64,000 bases of DNA from Jaenimonas drosophilae (lineage: Eukaryota; Euglenozoa; Kinetoplastea; Trypanosomatida; Trypanosomatidae): positions 1 to 64,000 of the forward strand of contig JASAON010001628.1 of NCBI GenBank assembly GCA_030849065.1, in the 5' to 3' direction. The first letter of the stretch is position 1. Every line of letters begins with the position of its first letter. Position numbers and translations under genes: made by a program. Below are positions 8,281-18,688 of this stretch, one piece after another. Under the pieces are notes generated by a model. It was not told where the DNA came from. It made no database searches and was given only the letters and a program-made list of their open reading frames with translations.

Positions 8281-10571
8281 ATGCTTCACCTCACTATTCA
8301 CCTTGCGGTGAAATCTTAGATGCTAGAACCTCTCGTTGCACGTATTTCTCACTGCAAATCAGAGTGCGTATTCTGACGCACGAAATTGCAAGTGGCATTA
8401 CGTCCGGAGCTCATGCGTTGCGGTAGGGATGTTGTTTCGTGTTTTGATGCCTTTTTTTTCGTTTGTTGTGGGGATGTTTTCCCCCTCTTCTCCCCTACCC
8501 CCGTTACCTCTTAATCTAAATCCAAACTCCCAGGATATCGTCAGGAAGCAGGGCTATGGCGTGATTTTTCGGCTGTCTTCTGTGAGCATGGAGGCCCAAA
8601 CCTGGTTGTGGAACTGTTTTCCGTGAAAACGTGTCGTGGCGGGCGATACAACGACTCTGCACCGAGAAAATCCATTCTATGGATGGGCATTGAGTTGGTG
8701 TTTCGTTCACTTCAGCATTAGAACCACCTTCATCTAAGATGTTTTGGACCATTTTTTTTTTTAGGCCGCACCAGAAACCAGACACACACCAACGGAGATG
8801 CGCACCTCAGTCCCGTTCAATGCGAAAGCAGGTAGCGGTTCGGAGTTGGGTGTCATCCGCAGAAAAGACAGGAAACAACGAAAAATGGCCCTATTTTCTT
8901 CTTCTATACGTATCTTTTCCCTCTGCCCACGCACTGGAGTTGATTTTTTTGTTTTGTTGTTTTCTTCACATAGATACCCCGATTCGGCAGCACTATAGAT
9001 GAGCACCTTTGTGTTTTCCTCGCTTCGCATGCCTCCTACCACTGCTGTCTTCTCAATCTGCAGGTGACTGGAAGTGCAAACTTCGTCAGCCCTGTGATGC
9101 GTGGAAAGGTGGATAGCGATGCGAAACATCTCTCTCTCTTTCTCTCGCGCTGCGTGCTGCGGGCAGATGCCATCACCCACAGAAATGGAAACGTTCGAGG
9201 ACAACTCCTTCTTCTGTTTCTGAAGGTTCTTTCCACATTCGTGAGGAGGGATGGCAACACACACATATTGCTTCCCCTCTTTCGTTTTCGATGGCCGGCT
9301 ATGGTGCCGTCAGAGCCATACCTTGGCATCGGACACACGGAGTACCACAGACGGAACTACTGCCGTTTCCATCTCGTATGCTTTTTTGTTTTTCTTTCAC
9401 CTCATGCCGATCACATCAACGAACGCACCTCTTTTTTTTCGGTGCACTCGAGAGGAGCCCAGTATTCAGCGCCATATACCGCCTCAGTGTTCTTCCTCTG
9501 CTCCTCCTACTGGACAATAGTAGGTGTGCTTCCTTCAACATCGTCCATGGAAGCAGCTGTTGATCTACTGCTGGTACGGCCCTCTCGTTTTGAAAAAGTT
9601 TGTTTTCCCATTTAACCAATGCAGCTTCACGAATCCACACAACTTTTTCACCCATGAAAAGAAAACAGCCACGCCACAGGCAACGGGACAACCGTCGCAT
9701 GCTGTGGCGCGGCCGCGTCTTTTGTCCACCAAATTGCAACAAGAAGGTTGCGGAAGTTCAACGCTGGAAATGTTGCTCACCGCGTACTTCTTCATCGGAA
9801 CGCAACATGTGTTTCCTTTAAGCGTTACTTCCACACTAGACTTGGCAATGCACAAAACACAAACAAGCAGAAAATAAAAACAATCAATCAACAAAAACAC
9901 AAAAAAAACATAATGCCCCATAGACGCGCTCGTTTCTCACTGGTAATGGACTCGCGCATGGGACCAAATGGGGGGTCTTATGGCGCTGTGCCACATTCAC
10001 CTCTTCTCTGTTTTTTTGTTCTTGTGACTCTTCATGCATTTCACTTGGAGAGGATGCTTCGCATAGATACGTATTGAACGTTGGGGTAACCTGAAGAACT
10101 AAACGCATCAAAAAGCACGCCCCCATTCATGTGGGGGATTGCGTGCCAGAGATTTGCTCACGTGTTCGGCTCCCCCTCGTTCGCAGTGCGTATATGTACT
10201 TCCGATTGCTTTTTCGTGGCAACTGATCCAATCTCCCTTTTCTCTTTTTTTTCTCTTCATGGAGACCCGTCTGGTGCCCTTCAGGGGAACTTCGGCTTGA
10301 CTCCGTTGCGATGGTGTGCTTTCACTCCTCGCTATGCAGTCGTGATCATCCATCGACTGCGTTTTCCATGCCATGAATTACCTCCGATTGGGTGAGTTGA
10401 GGTACCAACCACACCGCATGATGCACTGGCATACCTATTCGTTCATTTCCTACCGTCTTCTCTCTCCGTCTGTTTTCTTGGGGTTGTTAGGTCCAGAGCT
10501 GTAGAGTGATCTAGTGTTGCTTGTTCACCCAAGCATCGTATTGGGGTTCCTCAGCGTTTCCGGGACATAAG
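8281..10571 (+). other. Long intergenic region / 3' UTR (2.3 kb) without a recognisable gene
   Basis: This is the longest gap in the window. It is rich in T and C runs (for example near 8452, 8751, 9431, 10243-10253) with many possible AG acceptors. The open frames (up to about 180 codons) start at non-ATG codons or are low-complexity Phe/Ser/Leu-rich translations of pyrimidine tracts, so I do not call them. The tract at 10450-10488 ending in AG at 10489-10490 is the likely acceptor for the ATPase gene. The rest is most simply a long regulatory 3' UTR of the RRM protein gene, possibly with unrecognised small transcripts. Confidence 0.5.
10450..10490 (+). promoter_or_regulatory. Trans-splice acceptor that decides the ATPase start
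   Basis: This is a pyrimidine-rich tract with several TCTC blocks ending in TTGTTAG (AG at 10489-10490). The next ATG is at 10572, giving an 82-nt 5' UTR. The in-frame codon at 10521 is TTG, so the longer frame is unlikely to be used. Confidence 0.45.
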
Positions 10572-12683
10572 ATGATTCATCTGCCGCCCTCGTGGCCCTC
10601 CAGTCAATATGCCTCCACTTTTGTTCAGCTTGATGAATCGGATCAGGTTCATCTGTGCCGTGTGGCACCATCCGTAGCAGGTCCGTGCCGTTGGTGGGAG
10701 ATGGAGGCAGCTGTCAGAGTACCCCTCGCGCGGGCGGCTATTCTGTGGCAACGCGACCCTATGGGATTTCGTCCTGCTGAAACACATGACGTTGGTCTTC
10801 GAGAGGTGGTCAGTGTTGAGGCACCGGCCACCTCGTCAACGTCGATCTTCTTCACAGAGCAGGGCACTTCTGACAAGTCATCTCGCATGTCTTTGCGCTG
10901 CCCCACGCAACAGCCTTCGCTGGCAAAGAGAGTGACTCTCGCCGGGCCTCGCCTGGACGCTCGTTCTACCGTTGCCCATCTCTCAGCCGCTCTCACGGGA
11001 AAGCTCCTGGTCACTGGAGCCACAGTTTACGTTCGCGCGTCTAGTGACGACGATGGGACATGTTTGCGGAGCTACACCGTTGTTTCGGTGGAGCTTGACG
11101 GAAGGGGAAGTGGCAGTAACTACAGTGGAGTCGTGTTGATGGGCGCCGCAACGCGTCTGCAGCTCAATCACCAACTTCCTGCCGCTTCAAACGCTGTTGG
11201 CACAGTAGTTCCTTTGACTGGTCTGGACGAGCAGCGTTCACAGCTTCGGTCGGTGCTGGAGTTGGCTGCTTCTTACCCTGGGTGGAAAGGAGGCGTAATT
11301 GTGAGAGGACCACCAGGCTGCGGTGTGGGGTCGCTCGCTCGAGAAGCACTGGCTGGAAGACTGACGGAGTCGTGGTCGCCAACGTTTGACGCCCAACTCG
11401 TTCGTCAGCGGGTGCTGCTTCACGTAGCTTCTGCATCGCTCATTGTGTTGGTCATACATGAGGCGGAGACCATTTTTTCTGCCGAGGAAGAAGGCATTGC
11501 TGGTCTTACCCTGCGTCGGCTGCAACATGACGTTAACGTGCTCACCACACCCCGTGGACAGCAGGAGACGCCGCTGAGCGTAGTTGTTATTGCGACAACG
11601 CACAATTACTCTAACACATGCACAGCGGCAATGGAGCGTTTCTTCACATTTCATGTAGTGGTGGAAAAACCAGACCTCACCGCCCGAGCAGCCATCTTTG
11701 CTAAGGTTGTAAATGCCGCTGACGGGCGGGAGCCGCTGACGCCAGAGGATGCGATGGCAGCAGCCCACCCTCTTGTTGGCGCGAGCGCCGCAGAGGTTGT
11801 GGCCGCTGCCCACGCCAGCCTCCACTTTCCGCTAGTGGTGAATTCAAAGTATAAACCTGTGCGTTGGGCTGATATTGGTGGGCTGGAGGAAGTCAAGGCG
11901 AAGCTGCGACAAGTGCTGGTTATGCCACAGAAGCAACCAGAGGTGTTTAAGCGCTTTGGGCTGCAGCAACCCAAAGGAATTCTACTCTACGGTCCACCTG
12001 GATGTGCAAAGACAAGCCTCATTCGGGCATTGTGCTCGGAGGTGTTTTTCTCGATGATCTACCTCGACTCAGCAACGGTCGTGAGTGCTTATGTTGGCGA
12101 GAGTGAGCGCCAGCTCAGGGAAGTGTTTGCCAAGGCAGCACAACAAACCCCCTGTGTGGTCTTTTTTGACGAGGTGGAGGTGATTGGGGCAAAACGCTCG
12201 GCGGGCGATGGAGGAAACGGGGCGGAGAACGTGCGACTTTTATCAACGCTCCTCACTGAACTGGATGGCTTCGCTGCTAATACTGGCGTCTGCTTCGTTG
12301 GCGCCACGAACGTGCCGCATTTGGTGGATGATGCTCTGCTTCGGCCAGGTAGGCTGGACTACTTGGTCCACGTACCCTTGCCGAATTTGTCCGATCGGCA
12401 AGCAATTCTGGATTTGTGTCTAGACAAGACAGGGGTTGACACTGCAGCTCTGTCCGCGATGACTGAGGGCTTTAGCGGCGCCGATCTACGAGCTTTGTGC
12501 GCAGCAGCTTTTTTGGACACCTGCAGAGAATCCAGCAGTGGTGGCTTTGACATGATGACGGATACTCAACTGAAGTTGGATCCAGATCGTCTCACACGGG
12601 CTCTTCACACCAACATTGCGTCCAGCTCTCGTCCTCCCTATGATCACACAAACTTGAACGAGTTCATTCGTGACCATCAATGA
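10572..12683 (+). CDS. AFG2/SPATA5L1-like double AAA ATPase, first ATPase site degenerate (703 aa)
   Basis: The protein has two AAA modules of the CDC48/AFG2 class. In the second module, Walker A is GPPGCAKTS (474-482), Walker B is VVFFDEVE (Asp533), the pore/sensor context is AYVGESER, and an 'LLRPGRLD' arginine-finger segment is intact. The GPPGCAKT sequence and the following IRAL are typical of the AFG2/SPATA5/SPATA5L1 branch, whose members act in cytoplasmic 60S ribosome maturation. In the first module, Walker A reads GPPGCGVGS (246-254), with Val replacing the essential Lys, and the Walker B aspartate is replaced by His (VIHE), so this module probably does not hydrolyse ATP. The N-terminal ~200 residues would be the substrate-adaptor domain. 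The start is ATG 10572, because the longer frame begins at a TTG. Confidence 0.88.
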   Translation: MIHLPPSWPSSQYASTFVQLDESDQVHLCRVAPSVAGPCRWWEMEAAVRVPLARAAILWQRDPMGFRPAETHDVGLREVVSVEAPATSSTSIFFTEQGTSDKSSRMSLRCPTQQPSLAKRVTLAGPRLDARSTVAHLSAALTGKLLVTGATVYVRASSDDDGTCLRSYTVVSVELDGRGSGSNYSGVVLMGAATRLQLNHQLPAASNAVGTVVPLTGLDEQRSQLRSVLELAASYPGWKGGVIVRGPPGCGVGSLAREALAGRLTESWSPTFDAQLVRQRVLLHVASASLIVLVIHEAETIFSAEEEGIAGLTLRRLQHDVNVLTTPRGQQETPLSVVVIATTHNYSNTCTAAMERFFTFHVVVEKPDLTARAAIFAKVVNAADGREPLTPEDAMAAAHPLVGASAAEVVAAAHASLHFPLVVNSKYKPVRWADIGGLEEVKAKLRQVLVMPQKQPEVFKRFGLQQPKGILLYGPPGCAKTSLIRALCSEVFFSMIYLDSATVVSAYVGESERQLREVFAKAAQQTPCVVFFDEVEVIGAKRSAGDGGNGAENVRLLSTLLTELDGFAANTGVCFVGATNVPHLVDDALLRPGRLDYLVHVPLPNLSDRQAILDLCLDKTGVDTAALSAMTEGFSGADLRALCAAAFLDTCRESSSGGFDMMTDTQLKLDPDRLTRALHTNIASSSRPPYDHTNLNEFIRDHQ

Positions 12684-12804
12684 GAGACAGGGAGAGGTGC
12701 AGGGTGTCGACAACAGTGTGTTAAGAAGTTAATCGTTGATGTATTGCTCTTCTGTGCTCAATACAAGATGACGTGTGGTATGTGTGTGATGCTGCAATGT
12801 TTCT

Positions 12805-12834
12805 GTTTCCATCTATTCGCAATCTTATCCACAG
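12805..12834 (+). promoter_or_regulatory. Trans-splice acceptor inside an upstream open frame
   Basis: The tract TTTCCATCTATTCGC continues as a pyrimidine-rich run to TTATCCACAG (AG at 12833-12834). Splicing here leaves ATG 12872 as the first start codon of the next gene and excludes the in-frame GTG (12773) and ATG (12797) upstream. Confidence 0.5.
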
Positions 12835-12871
12835 AAGTTGTTGTGGTAGCGTAGCTGGTTTTGGAGGAATT

Positions 12872-13549
12872 ATGCTCGACGGAACGGGACACCTAGTATT
12901 CACGCCGACAGGATCAGAGCTCCTCTGTAATGTTGCCATTTCGTCTGCGGACGAGTCTGAGAAGCGGCAAACCCGCTGCGCAGAGATGCAGCATTGGGAT
13001 GACTACCGGCGAACCATGGGGGTGGCCTTGACAAATGGCAAACCAGTAGCTGGTCAGCCGGACCCCTATCGTACAATCAGTATGATGAGTTTGTTTGACC
13101 CACATAATAGAGCAACGCCTGGATCGTGCTACCGCAAGTTTTCAGGCGCGGACCGGGTGGAATATAGGGCTCTCAGTGTAGCTGTGGATGTGAATGCGAT
13201 TGGAAAGCCAGAGCAAACGTTTTGTGCCGAGATGTGGCACTGGGATGAGTACCGCATGAATGCTGCTCTGGCGGCAGGCAATACTCAGCTCGATGGCATC
13301 ACTTTGATGGCGGACTTATTTGAGCCGTTTTGTGGGGTTGAACAAATTCAGGTAAACCCCAAGGATGGATCGATGTCTGCCTTCGTGTGTCTCAGTACTG
13401 CTCTGAGAGGGGTAGCACCATCGGATGAGGTCCAACACTACTGCAGCGAGATGGAGCACTGGGATGATTGGCGCCAGGAGAAGAGTGGTGCCACAACAGC
13501 AGTCCAACCTTCGATGCGCGCTCAGTTCCAGCGAGTAGGCCGTCCCTAG
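12872..13549 (+). CDS. Small protein with three C-x-E-M-x-H-W-D repeats, unknown function (225 aa)
   Basis: I do not recognise this family. It is built of three diverged repeats, each with a signature C-[AS]-E-M-x-H-W-D-[DE]-[YW]-R at residues 36-46, 118-128 and 191-201. Each signature is preceded by about 30 residues of alternating hydrophobic/polar sequence. The first two are followed by a conserved 'M-x-LF-[DE]-P' segment. Spacings of 82 and 73 residues suggest a ~75-80-residue unit, the third copy truncated at its C-terminus. The invariant Cys, His, Trp, Asp and Arg could form a binding or metal site (inference). It lies just upstream of the Nup158-type nucleoporin, though gene order says little in trypanosomatids. 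The start at 12872 is set by the splice acceptor at 12834; the frame stays open back to a GTG at 12773. Confidence 0.75.
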   Translation: MLDGTGHLVFTPTGSELLCNVAISSADESEKRQTRCAEMQHWDDYRRTMGVALTNGKPVAGQPDPYRTISMMSLFDPHNRATPGSCYRKFSGADRVEYRALSVAVDVNAIGKPEQTFCAEMWHWDEYRMNAALAAGNTQLDGITLMADLFEPFCGVEQIQVNPKDGSMSAFVCLSTALRGVAPSDEVQHYCSEMEHWDDWRQEKSGATTAVQPSMRAQFQRVGRP

Positions 13550-13875
13550 CCCTGGGAACGGGGTTCTAGACTCAGTCTGCTATTGAAACAGGACGTCGGA
13601 TGCCATCATGACCCGGCGCAAACACCACGTTAGTAAATCTGGAACGGGAAACCTTCACTACTGCCAATGGTCTGATAAAGATACCCATCACCCTTTTTAT
13701 CATCTTGACAGATCAAAGTTTTTTTTCACCACCAAACACAAGGAAAGCATATTTGCGGACCAGTTTGTTCGGTGTGAGTCACTCACTGCTGCTTGCTGTA
13801 TGCGGTGACTTGTCCACATCATCACTTGATAGGAAAACCATACATTTAAAGACTCACTGCCTGCATTGAGGTACC
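13550..13875 (+). other. Intergenic spacer upstream of the nucleoporin
   Basis: This 326-nt spacer has a tract CCCTTTTTATCATCTTGACAG (AG at 13710-13711) followed by a T-run and a second AG at 13741-13742. Either would serve as splice acceptor and give a 5' UTR of about 135-165 nt. No other feature is seen. Confidence 0.45.
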
Positions 13876-16800
13876 ATGAACGGATTCGGAGGTGGATTTG
13901 GACAGCAACAGCCTGTTGGGGGTGGATTCGGACAGCAGCCAGCCGCTGGCGGCTTTGGCCAGCCGGCAGCAGGTGCGTACGGACAACAACCAGCGGCAGG
14001 AGGTTTCGGGCAGCAACCTGCAGCTGGGGGCTTCGGCCAGCAGCAGGCTCCCGGAGGGTTTGGCCAACAACCGGCGCCAGGAGGCTTTGGCCAGCAGCCA
14101 GCGGCAGGAGGGTTCGGACAGCAACAGGCTCCCGGAGGCTTTGGCCAGCAGCAGGCACCGGGAGGCTTCGGGCAGCAACCAGCAGCTGGGGGCTTCGGCC
14201 AGCAACAGGCCCCCGGGGGCTTTGGCCAACCAGCCGCAGGTGCATTCGGAGCTAATCGTCCTGCTGGCACTGGGTTTGGTCAACCAGCAGCAACTGGTTT
14301 TGGCCAGCCAGCGGCAGGAGGATTCGGACAACCGCAACAAGCCCCAGGTGGCTTTGGTCAACCTGCGGCAGGAGGCTTTGGCCAACCACAGCAGGCGCCT
14401 GGTGGGTATGGTCAACAGCCTGCAGCTGGAGGCTTTGGCCAACAACAACAAGCTGCTGGTGGCTTTGGACAGCCTGCGGGAGGAGGCTATGGTGCCGCTA
14501 GACCAGCAGGGGGCTTTGGTCAGCCTGCTGCAGGAGGCTTTGGCCAGCAGCAGCCAGCTGTTGGGGGCTTTGGCCAACCAGCTCCTGCTGTGGGTGGCTT
14601 TGGACAGCAGCAGGCTGCACCCGGTGGTTTTGGTCAACGTCCCGCTGCGGGGGGCTTCGGACAGCCAGCTCCCGCTGCAGGTGGATTTGGACAACCGCAG
14701 CAGCCAGGAGGATTCGGCCAGCAGCAACCCGCTGCCGGAGGCTTTGGCGCGCGACCTGCTGCTGGAGGCTTCGGACAACCGGCACAGCAGCCTGCCGCCG
14801 GAGGTTTTGGCCAACCTGCAGCGGGTGGATTTGGTGCCAACCGTGCACCGGCAGCTGGAGGATTCGGACAACAGCCTGCCGCTGGTGGGTTTGGCCAGCC
14901 CGCAGCAGCGGGTGGATTTGGACAACCGGCAACAGCAGCTGGCGGATTCGGACGCCCCGCTGCAGGAGGTTTTGGCCAACCAGCTGCTGGCGGCTTTGGA
15001 CAGCCCGCACAGCAGCCTGCTGCTGGAGGATTCGGGCAGCCAGCCGCCCCCGGCGGGTTTGGCCAGCCCGCAGCAGTGGGTGGATTTGGGCAACCTGCCC
15101 AGCCCGCAGCGGGAGGCTTTGGCCAGCCACCAGCAGCTGGTGGATTTGGTGCGCCGGCACCGGCAGCCGGTGGGTTCGGGCAGCCAGCAGCTGGGGGATT
15201 TGGTCAAGCACCGGCCACTGGTGGCTTCGGAGCCCCTGCTGCTGGAGGTTTTGGCCAACCTGCAGCACCTGGCGGATTTGGTGCTCCGGTAACCGCTGCT
15301 ACTGGTTTTGGCCAGCCCGCAGTGCCGGCGCTGCCTGGTCCCGCCCTTCGAACCAACGATTTGGCCTTCATGGCGCTACCAGACTTTAGTGCGAAGCCAT
15401 ACGGCGATGTGCTTCTCTTCTCGAGCTACGATCGCCCCGATGTGCCGATTCCGGAGTCAATCGCGGCCCCTGTGGAGCCAACGAGCGCCGTCGCTCCGCT
15501 CCCTCCGGCCCGGCGTCTCATGCAGGCATGGCTCTGCCAGGAATCTGGACCCGACTCTTCTGTCCGCTCCAAGCAGCAGGCCGCGTCCATTGACGGCAGC
15601 AGTTTGTCTCCGGCAGCCTTGAAGGATATACTCGATCCCGCCGTGAAGCTGGGAAGCCAACGAGCAGATGGCCAAGCACTGACAACGTCAGCCATTTCTG
15701 GAATAGACTTAGCGCCGTACTCGTTGCTACAGCCTGGTGCCACGTCCTTGTTGGAAAGCGGCCAGCGCAACAACTTTACCGCGCCAACCTGCACCAATGA
15801 TGACTACATCATTCGTCCGTCTCTGTCGGAACTGGAGCAAATGAGCGCAGACTCTCTGCGTCGAGTGGAAGGTTTCCAGGTGGCACGACGAGATGGAAAG
15901 TGCAGCATCGAGTTCTTGGCTCCTGTCAATCTTGTCCGCGTGGATATTGCTTCATTCGTCCACCTTCGACCAAGTGGTGAGGTGTCTGTTGATGGCTCAC
16001 CCAACAATACCGACCCCTCAGCGCTGCACTGCGCTCGTGCACTGGTAGTTGTCAACGGTGTTGTGGACCTCTCTGTAGAAGAGCTGAAGGACCTCTGCGC
16101 GGAGGCTGGGAACCACTTTGTCTCGTACAAGGACAACACGTGGAAATACATTCTTCACGATGATGAGTCGAGACTCTGGCCAGAGATTGGTGGAATTCAA
16201 GGTACCAACAAAGGCATTGACCGTCTATCCATCGAACGCGATGATGGTGTTGAGACCGTCCAAAGTGCCGAAACGGATGAAGAACAACCTTCTCATAGTG
16301 CCGTGCATGGCGCTATGACATCCATTGTGCGTGTGCCACCACCAAGACAAACCCGCTACAACACTGAAGGCATGGGAGGCTCGGAGTTCGAGCTTCCTTA
16401 CACCCTTCCCGACTTGGACAGAGATTCCCGTCGAGCACAGCTGCAGGATGCTGCACCCCCTCCAGCCTTCACCGGGCCTCTTCGCACCGTTCGGTACGTT
16501 AACGTTGATGAATCGGAGATCCACAAGCGCTGTGTCAAAAACTTCGCCTCCCCCACTCGAGGGTTAGAGCAACGCGGAGCTCTGCCAGGTGGACTGGCAC
16601 GTAGCTTCCGCGCAGGGTGGAGCCTTAACGGAGCGCTTGTAACCCCCAACTTCTCCGCACTTCGAGACGGCCTTGAAGTATCTGCCAAGGTGGAAGAGGT
16701 TCCCGGCGCGCGTGTAGTGTCCGTCTACCCCTTTCCATGGCACCGACAGGCGTCGCAGTTCCTCCCCGCATGCACGGAGGCCGTTCTGCGTTCCCTCCTC

Positions 16801-18207
16801 CCACTTGCATCCTTCCAACTTGAAGGCGATACCTGGGCAGGTCTGGCGTCCGTGCAGCTGTCGCGTCTGGACAACCGTGCCGCGCTCTCGATGGAGAAGA
16901 TGATGGAGGTTCTTCGTTCCCTGAATACCGCCGCTGCTCCATTTGACGGTCGGGCCTCTACACCGCCGTCGCACACGGAGCGTCAGAGCATTCGCCAGTG
17001 CCGCAGCGTGCTTGCCCTCTTGACAGCGCTGTATGGGCTTCCTGAAGATGACAAGGCCCTTCCAAATGCACTCGAAGAGGCTCGCTACCTCCGCCAACTG
17101 CGCCATCGCAACCTGGCTCAGTGGCTTTCGGATGAGCTTCGAGACCTTCCTACAGAGGGAGTCTCCGCAACGGAACAGCTGGTGCAAGTTATTCTGTGCC
17201 ACAAGCTAAGAGAGGCACGGCGTATCGCCACAGATCTTCAGGTGGCGGACGACTTGGCCCGCGTGCTTCGAGTCTGCGGTGAGGGCAATCAGTTTGGCGC
17301 CTTTGTCGAGATGGCCAAGTCTGGATTTGCTGATGGCGAGGAGGTACGTGAGCGCGTGTCTGGATTGCTGGCTGGGCAGGTGGAGACCTTTGTAGCTGAG
17401 CCGGAGTATTCGCGCACGTCCGCTGGCACGACGAGGCAGGACGATGGACTGGAGAGCTGCCCTCGGGCCGCCACGTGGAAGCAGCTGTTGGGCATCTTCA
17501 CGTTCTACGGCTGCACACCCGACACCCCAGCAGAGGATATCGTGGAATCCTTCATGGAACGACTCGCGCTTCCAACTTCCCGCAGCACGCAATCCTTGCC
17601 TCCGTACTCGGAGCGACTGTCAAACACTGTGTTAGAGAGCAAGCGTGGCCGTGATTTGGTGCGTCGCGGCCAAATCTTCCAAGATGCCGCGCTGCTCATA
17701 CTGTCGGGCTTCTCCCGTGGGGAGGCACCATGCGCCGCAGCACTTCACCCCCAGGCATCCAGCTACTGTGCCACTGACTATCTCACCCCTTTTCTTATCG
17801 TGGTCGTTGTGCGGGCACTTCAGCTCACACGTTCACCGCCCTACTTGGACAAGGAGCTCTCGGCCCTACTAGGTATTGCTGCCCAACTTGAGCAGTGCCC
17901 GCAGCTCTGGTTCTGGGCGCTACTACCCTTGCACATGATCGAGATTGATGGAGATCGGGAAGAGGCGGTACGAAAGTTCTGCCAGCGCAATGCCCTTCGC
18001 GCGGCAGAGCTAGAGAGCAGCGGTCCGCAGGAACAACTTGCTGAGTTTCATCGTCTCCGAACAATGTTTCGAGTGGCTGAAACCGCTTTTGACGTTGCCA
18101 CCCCACCAAAGGAGTCTGTGCAATCCGTTGACGCCAACACTCCCAGCATTCATGCCTACAGCGAACTTCAACGAGCCCTCCGCAAGTTAACCGTAACCGT
18201 GGCCTAA
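13876..18207 (+). CDS. NUP158: FG nucleoporin, uncleaved Nup98-Nup96 fusion (trypanosome Nup158 type, 1443 aa)
   Basis: Residues 1-494 are about fifty FG motifs, mostly GGFGQ or GGFGA, with no Asp, Glu or Lys in the whole stretch: the disordered permeability-barrier domain of a nuclear pore protein. Residues about 660-775 match the Nup98 autoproteolytic domain ([37 protein letters not shown]). Around 908-922, [15 protein letters not shown] matches the start of Nup96 (SFRVGWGP-like). The remaining helical region corresponds to Nup96/Nup145C, a scaffold subunit of the outer ring. In Nup98 the domain ends in the self-cleavage motif HF|S, but here the position after Trp756 reads KYILHDDES, so the His-Phe-Ser site is absent and the two halves probably stay fused. 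Length and layout match T. brucei Nup158. Confidence 0.93.
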   Translation: MNGFGGGFGQQQPVGGGFGQQPAAGGFGQPAAGAYGQQPAAGGFGQQPAAGGFGQQQAPGGFGQQPAPGGFGQQPAAGGFGQQQAPGGFGQQQAPGGFGQQPAAGGFGQQQAPGGFGQPAAGAFGANRPAGTGFGQPAATGFGQPAAGGFGQPQQAPGGFGQPAAGGFGQPQQAPGGYGQQPAAGGFGQQQQAAGGFGQPAGGGYGAARPAGGFGQPAAGGFGQQQPAVGGFGQPAPAVGGFGQQQAAPGGFGQRPAAGGFGQPAPAAGGFGQPQQPGGFGQQQPAAGGFGARPAAGGFGQPAQQPAAGGFGQPAAGGFGANRAPAAGGFGQQPAAGGFGQPAAAGGFGQPATAAGGFGRPAAGGFGQPAAGGFGQPAQQPAAGGFGQPAAPGGFGQPAAVGGFGQPAQPAAGGFGQPPAAGGFGAPAPAAGGFGQPAAGGFGQAPATGGFGAPAAGGFGQPAAPGGFGAPVTAATGFGQPAVPALPGPALRTNDLAFMALPDFSAKPYGDVLLFSSYDRPDVPIPESIAAPVEPTSAVAPLPPARRLMQAWLCQESGPDSSVRSKQQAASIDGSSLSPAALKDILDPAVKLGSQRADGQALTTSAISGIDLAPYSLLQPGATSLLESGQRNNFTAPTCTNDDYIIRPSLSELEQMSADSLRRVEGFQVARRDGKCSIEFLAPVNLVRVDIASFVHLRPSGEVSVDGSPNNTDPSALHCARALVVVNGVVDLSVEELKDLCAEAGNHFVSYKDNTWKYILHDDESRLWPEIGGIQGTNKGIDRLSIERDDGVETVQSAETDEEQPSHSAVHGAMTSIVRVPPPRQTRYNTEGMGGSEFELPYTLPDLDRDSRRAQLQDAAPPPAFTGPLRTVRYVNVDESEIHKRCVKNFASPTRGLEQRGALPGGLARSFRAGWSLNGALVTPNFSALRDGLEVSAKVEEVPGARVVSVYPFPWHRQASQFLPACTEAVLRSLLPLASFQLEGDTWAGLASVQLSRLDNRAALSMEKMMEVLRSLNTAAAPFDGRASTPPSHTERQSIRQCRSVLALLTALYGLPEDDKALPNALEEARYLRQLRHRNLAQWLSDELRDLPTEGVSATEQLVQVILCHKLREARRIATDLQVADDLARVLRVCGEGNQFGAFVEMAKSGFADGEEVRERVSGLLAGQVETFVAEPEYSRTSAGTTRQDDGLESCPRAATWKQLLGIFTFYGCTPDTPAEDIVESFMERLALPTSRSTQSLPPYSERLSNTVLESKRGRDLVRRGQIFQDAALLILSGFSRGEAPCAAALHPQASSYCATDYLTPFLIVVVVRALQLTRSPPYLDKELSALLGIAAQLEQCPQLWFWALLPLHMIEIDGDREEAVRKFCQRNALRAAELESSGPQEQLAEFHRLRTMFRVAETAFDVATPPKESVQSVDANTPSIHAYSELQRALRKLTVTVA
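13879..15345 (+). repeat. FG-repeat coding region
   Basis: This is a degenerate tandem array of about fifty units of roughly 8-13 codons, core G-G-F-G-[QA] with Q/P/A spacers. The first third (to about 14230) has the most uniform units, with spacers alternating between QQPAA and QQQAP. The array leaves the other frames and the antisense strand open for hundreds of codons, which are shadows and not genes. Confidence 0.9.
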
Positions 18208-18688
18208 AGAAAGAGATGTCGTTCACCTCGCGTCATGTCATCGCATTGGAATCGATGAAGGTTCTTGTGTTGGTGAATCAACGAGATTGTGGGAGAACAA
18301 CACCTGCCGCACAGAAGCTGCTGGGAGGTGTCAGATGAAGATAACGGAGATTAACTGGACAGCAGACTACTGCGCTTACCAGACCTGGACCGTCATCCAC
18401 GATTGTATCTCTCTTGTCCGTCATAGACAACTCATGCGGAGGTGACGGCCGCCTATTCCATAACTGTAAGTATGGATGAAACGCTGGTTCTTTTGGCTTC
18501 GTGATAGGCCATTGTGCCGACGTGTCGTGCGTCCTTACTCTGCTCTACACATCCAACCAACCTGACCTCTCCTCCTCTTCTCTCTCTTCTCCTACTGTTT
18601 GCGTATCTCCACATCAAGTCAATTGTTTTTTTCCAGCCAATTGGCTGACATCAGCCAACTGCTGAGTTGAGCTGGTAACTCAGTGAAC
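18208..18688 (+). other. Intergenic spacer with splice acceptor
   Basis: This 481-nt spacer has a strong CT-rich tract (about 18567-18600) and then a T-run ending in TTCCAG (AG at 18635-18636). That gives ATG9 a 5' UTR of about 52 nt. No gene is recognised. Confidence 0.5.

Noticed and set aside
9064..9615. 183-codon + strand open frame in the 2.3-kb gap
   Set aside because: It starts at GTG, is rich in Phe/Ser/Leu from pyrimidine tracts, and shows no domain or codon bias like neighbouring genes.
13846..15258. Antisense (470 codons) and other sense-frame (466 codons) open frames over the FG repeats
   Set aside because: They arise from the periodic GGFGQ-coding repeat. The compositions are low-complexity shadows and the FG frame continues into a conserved nucleoporin.
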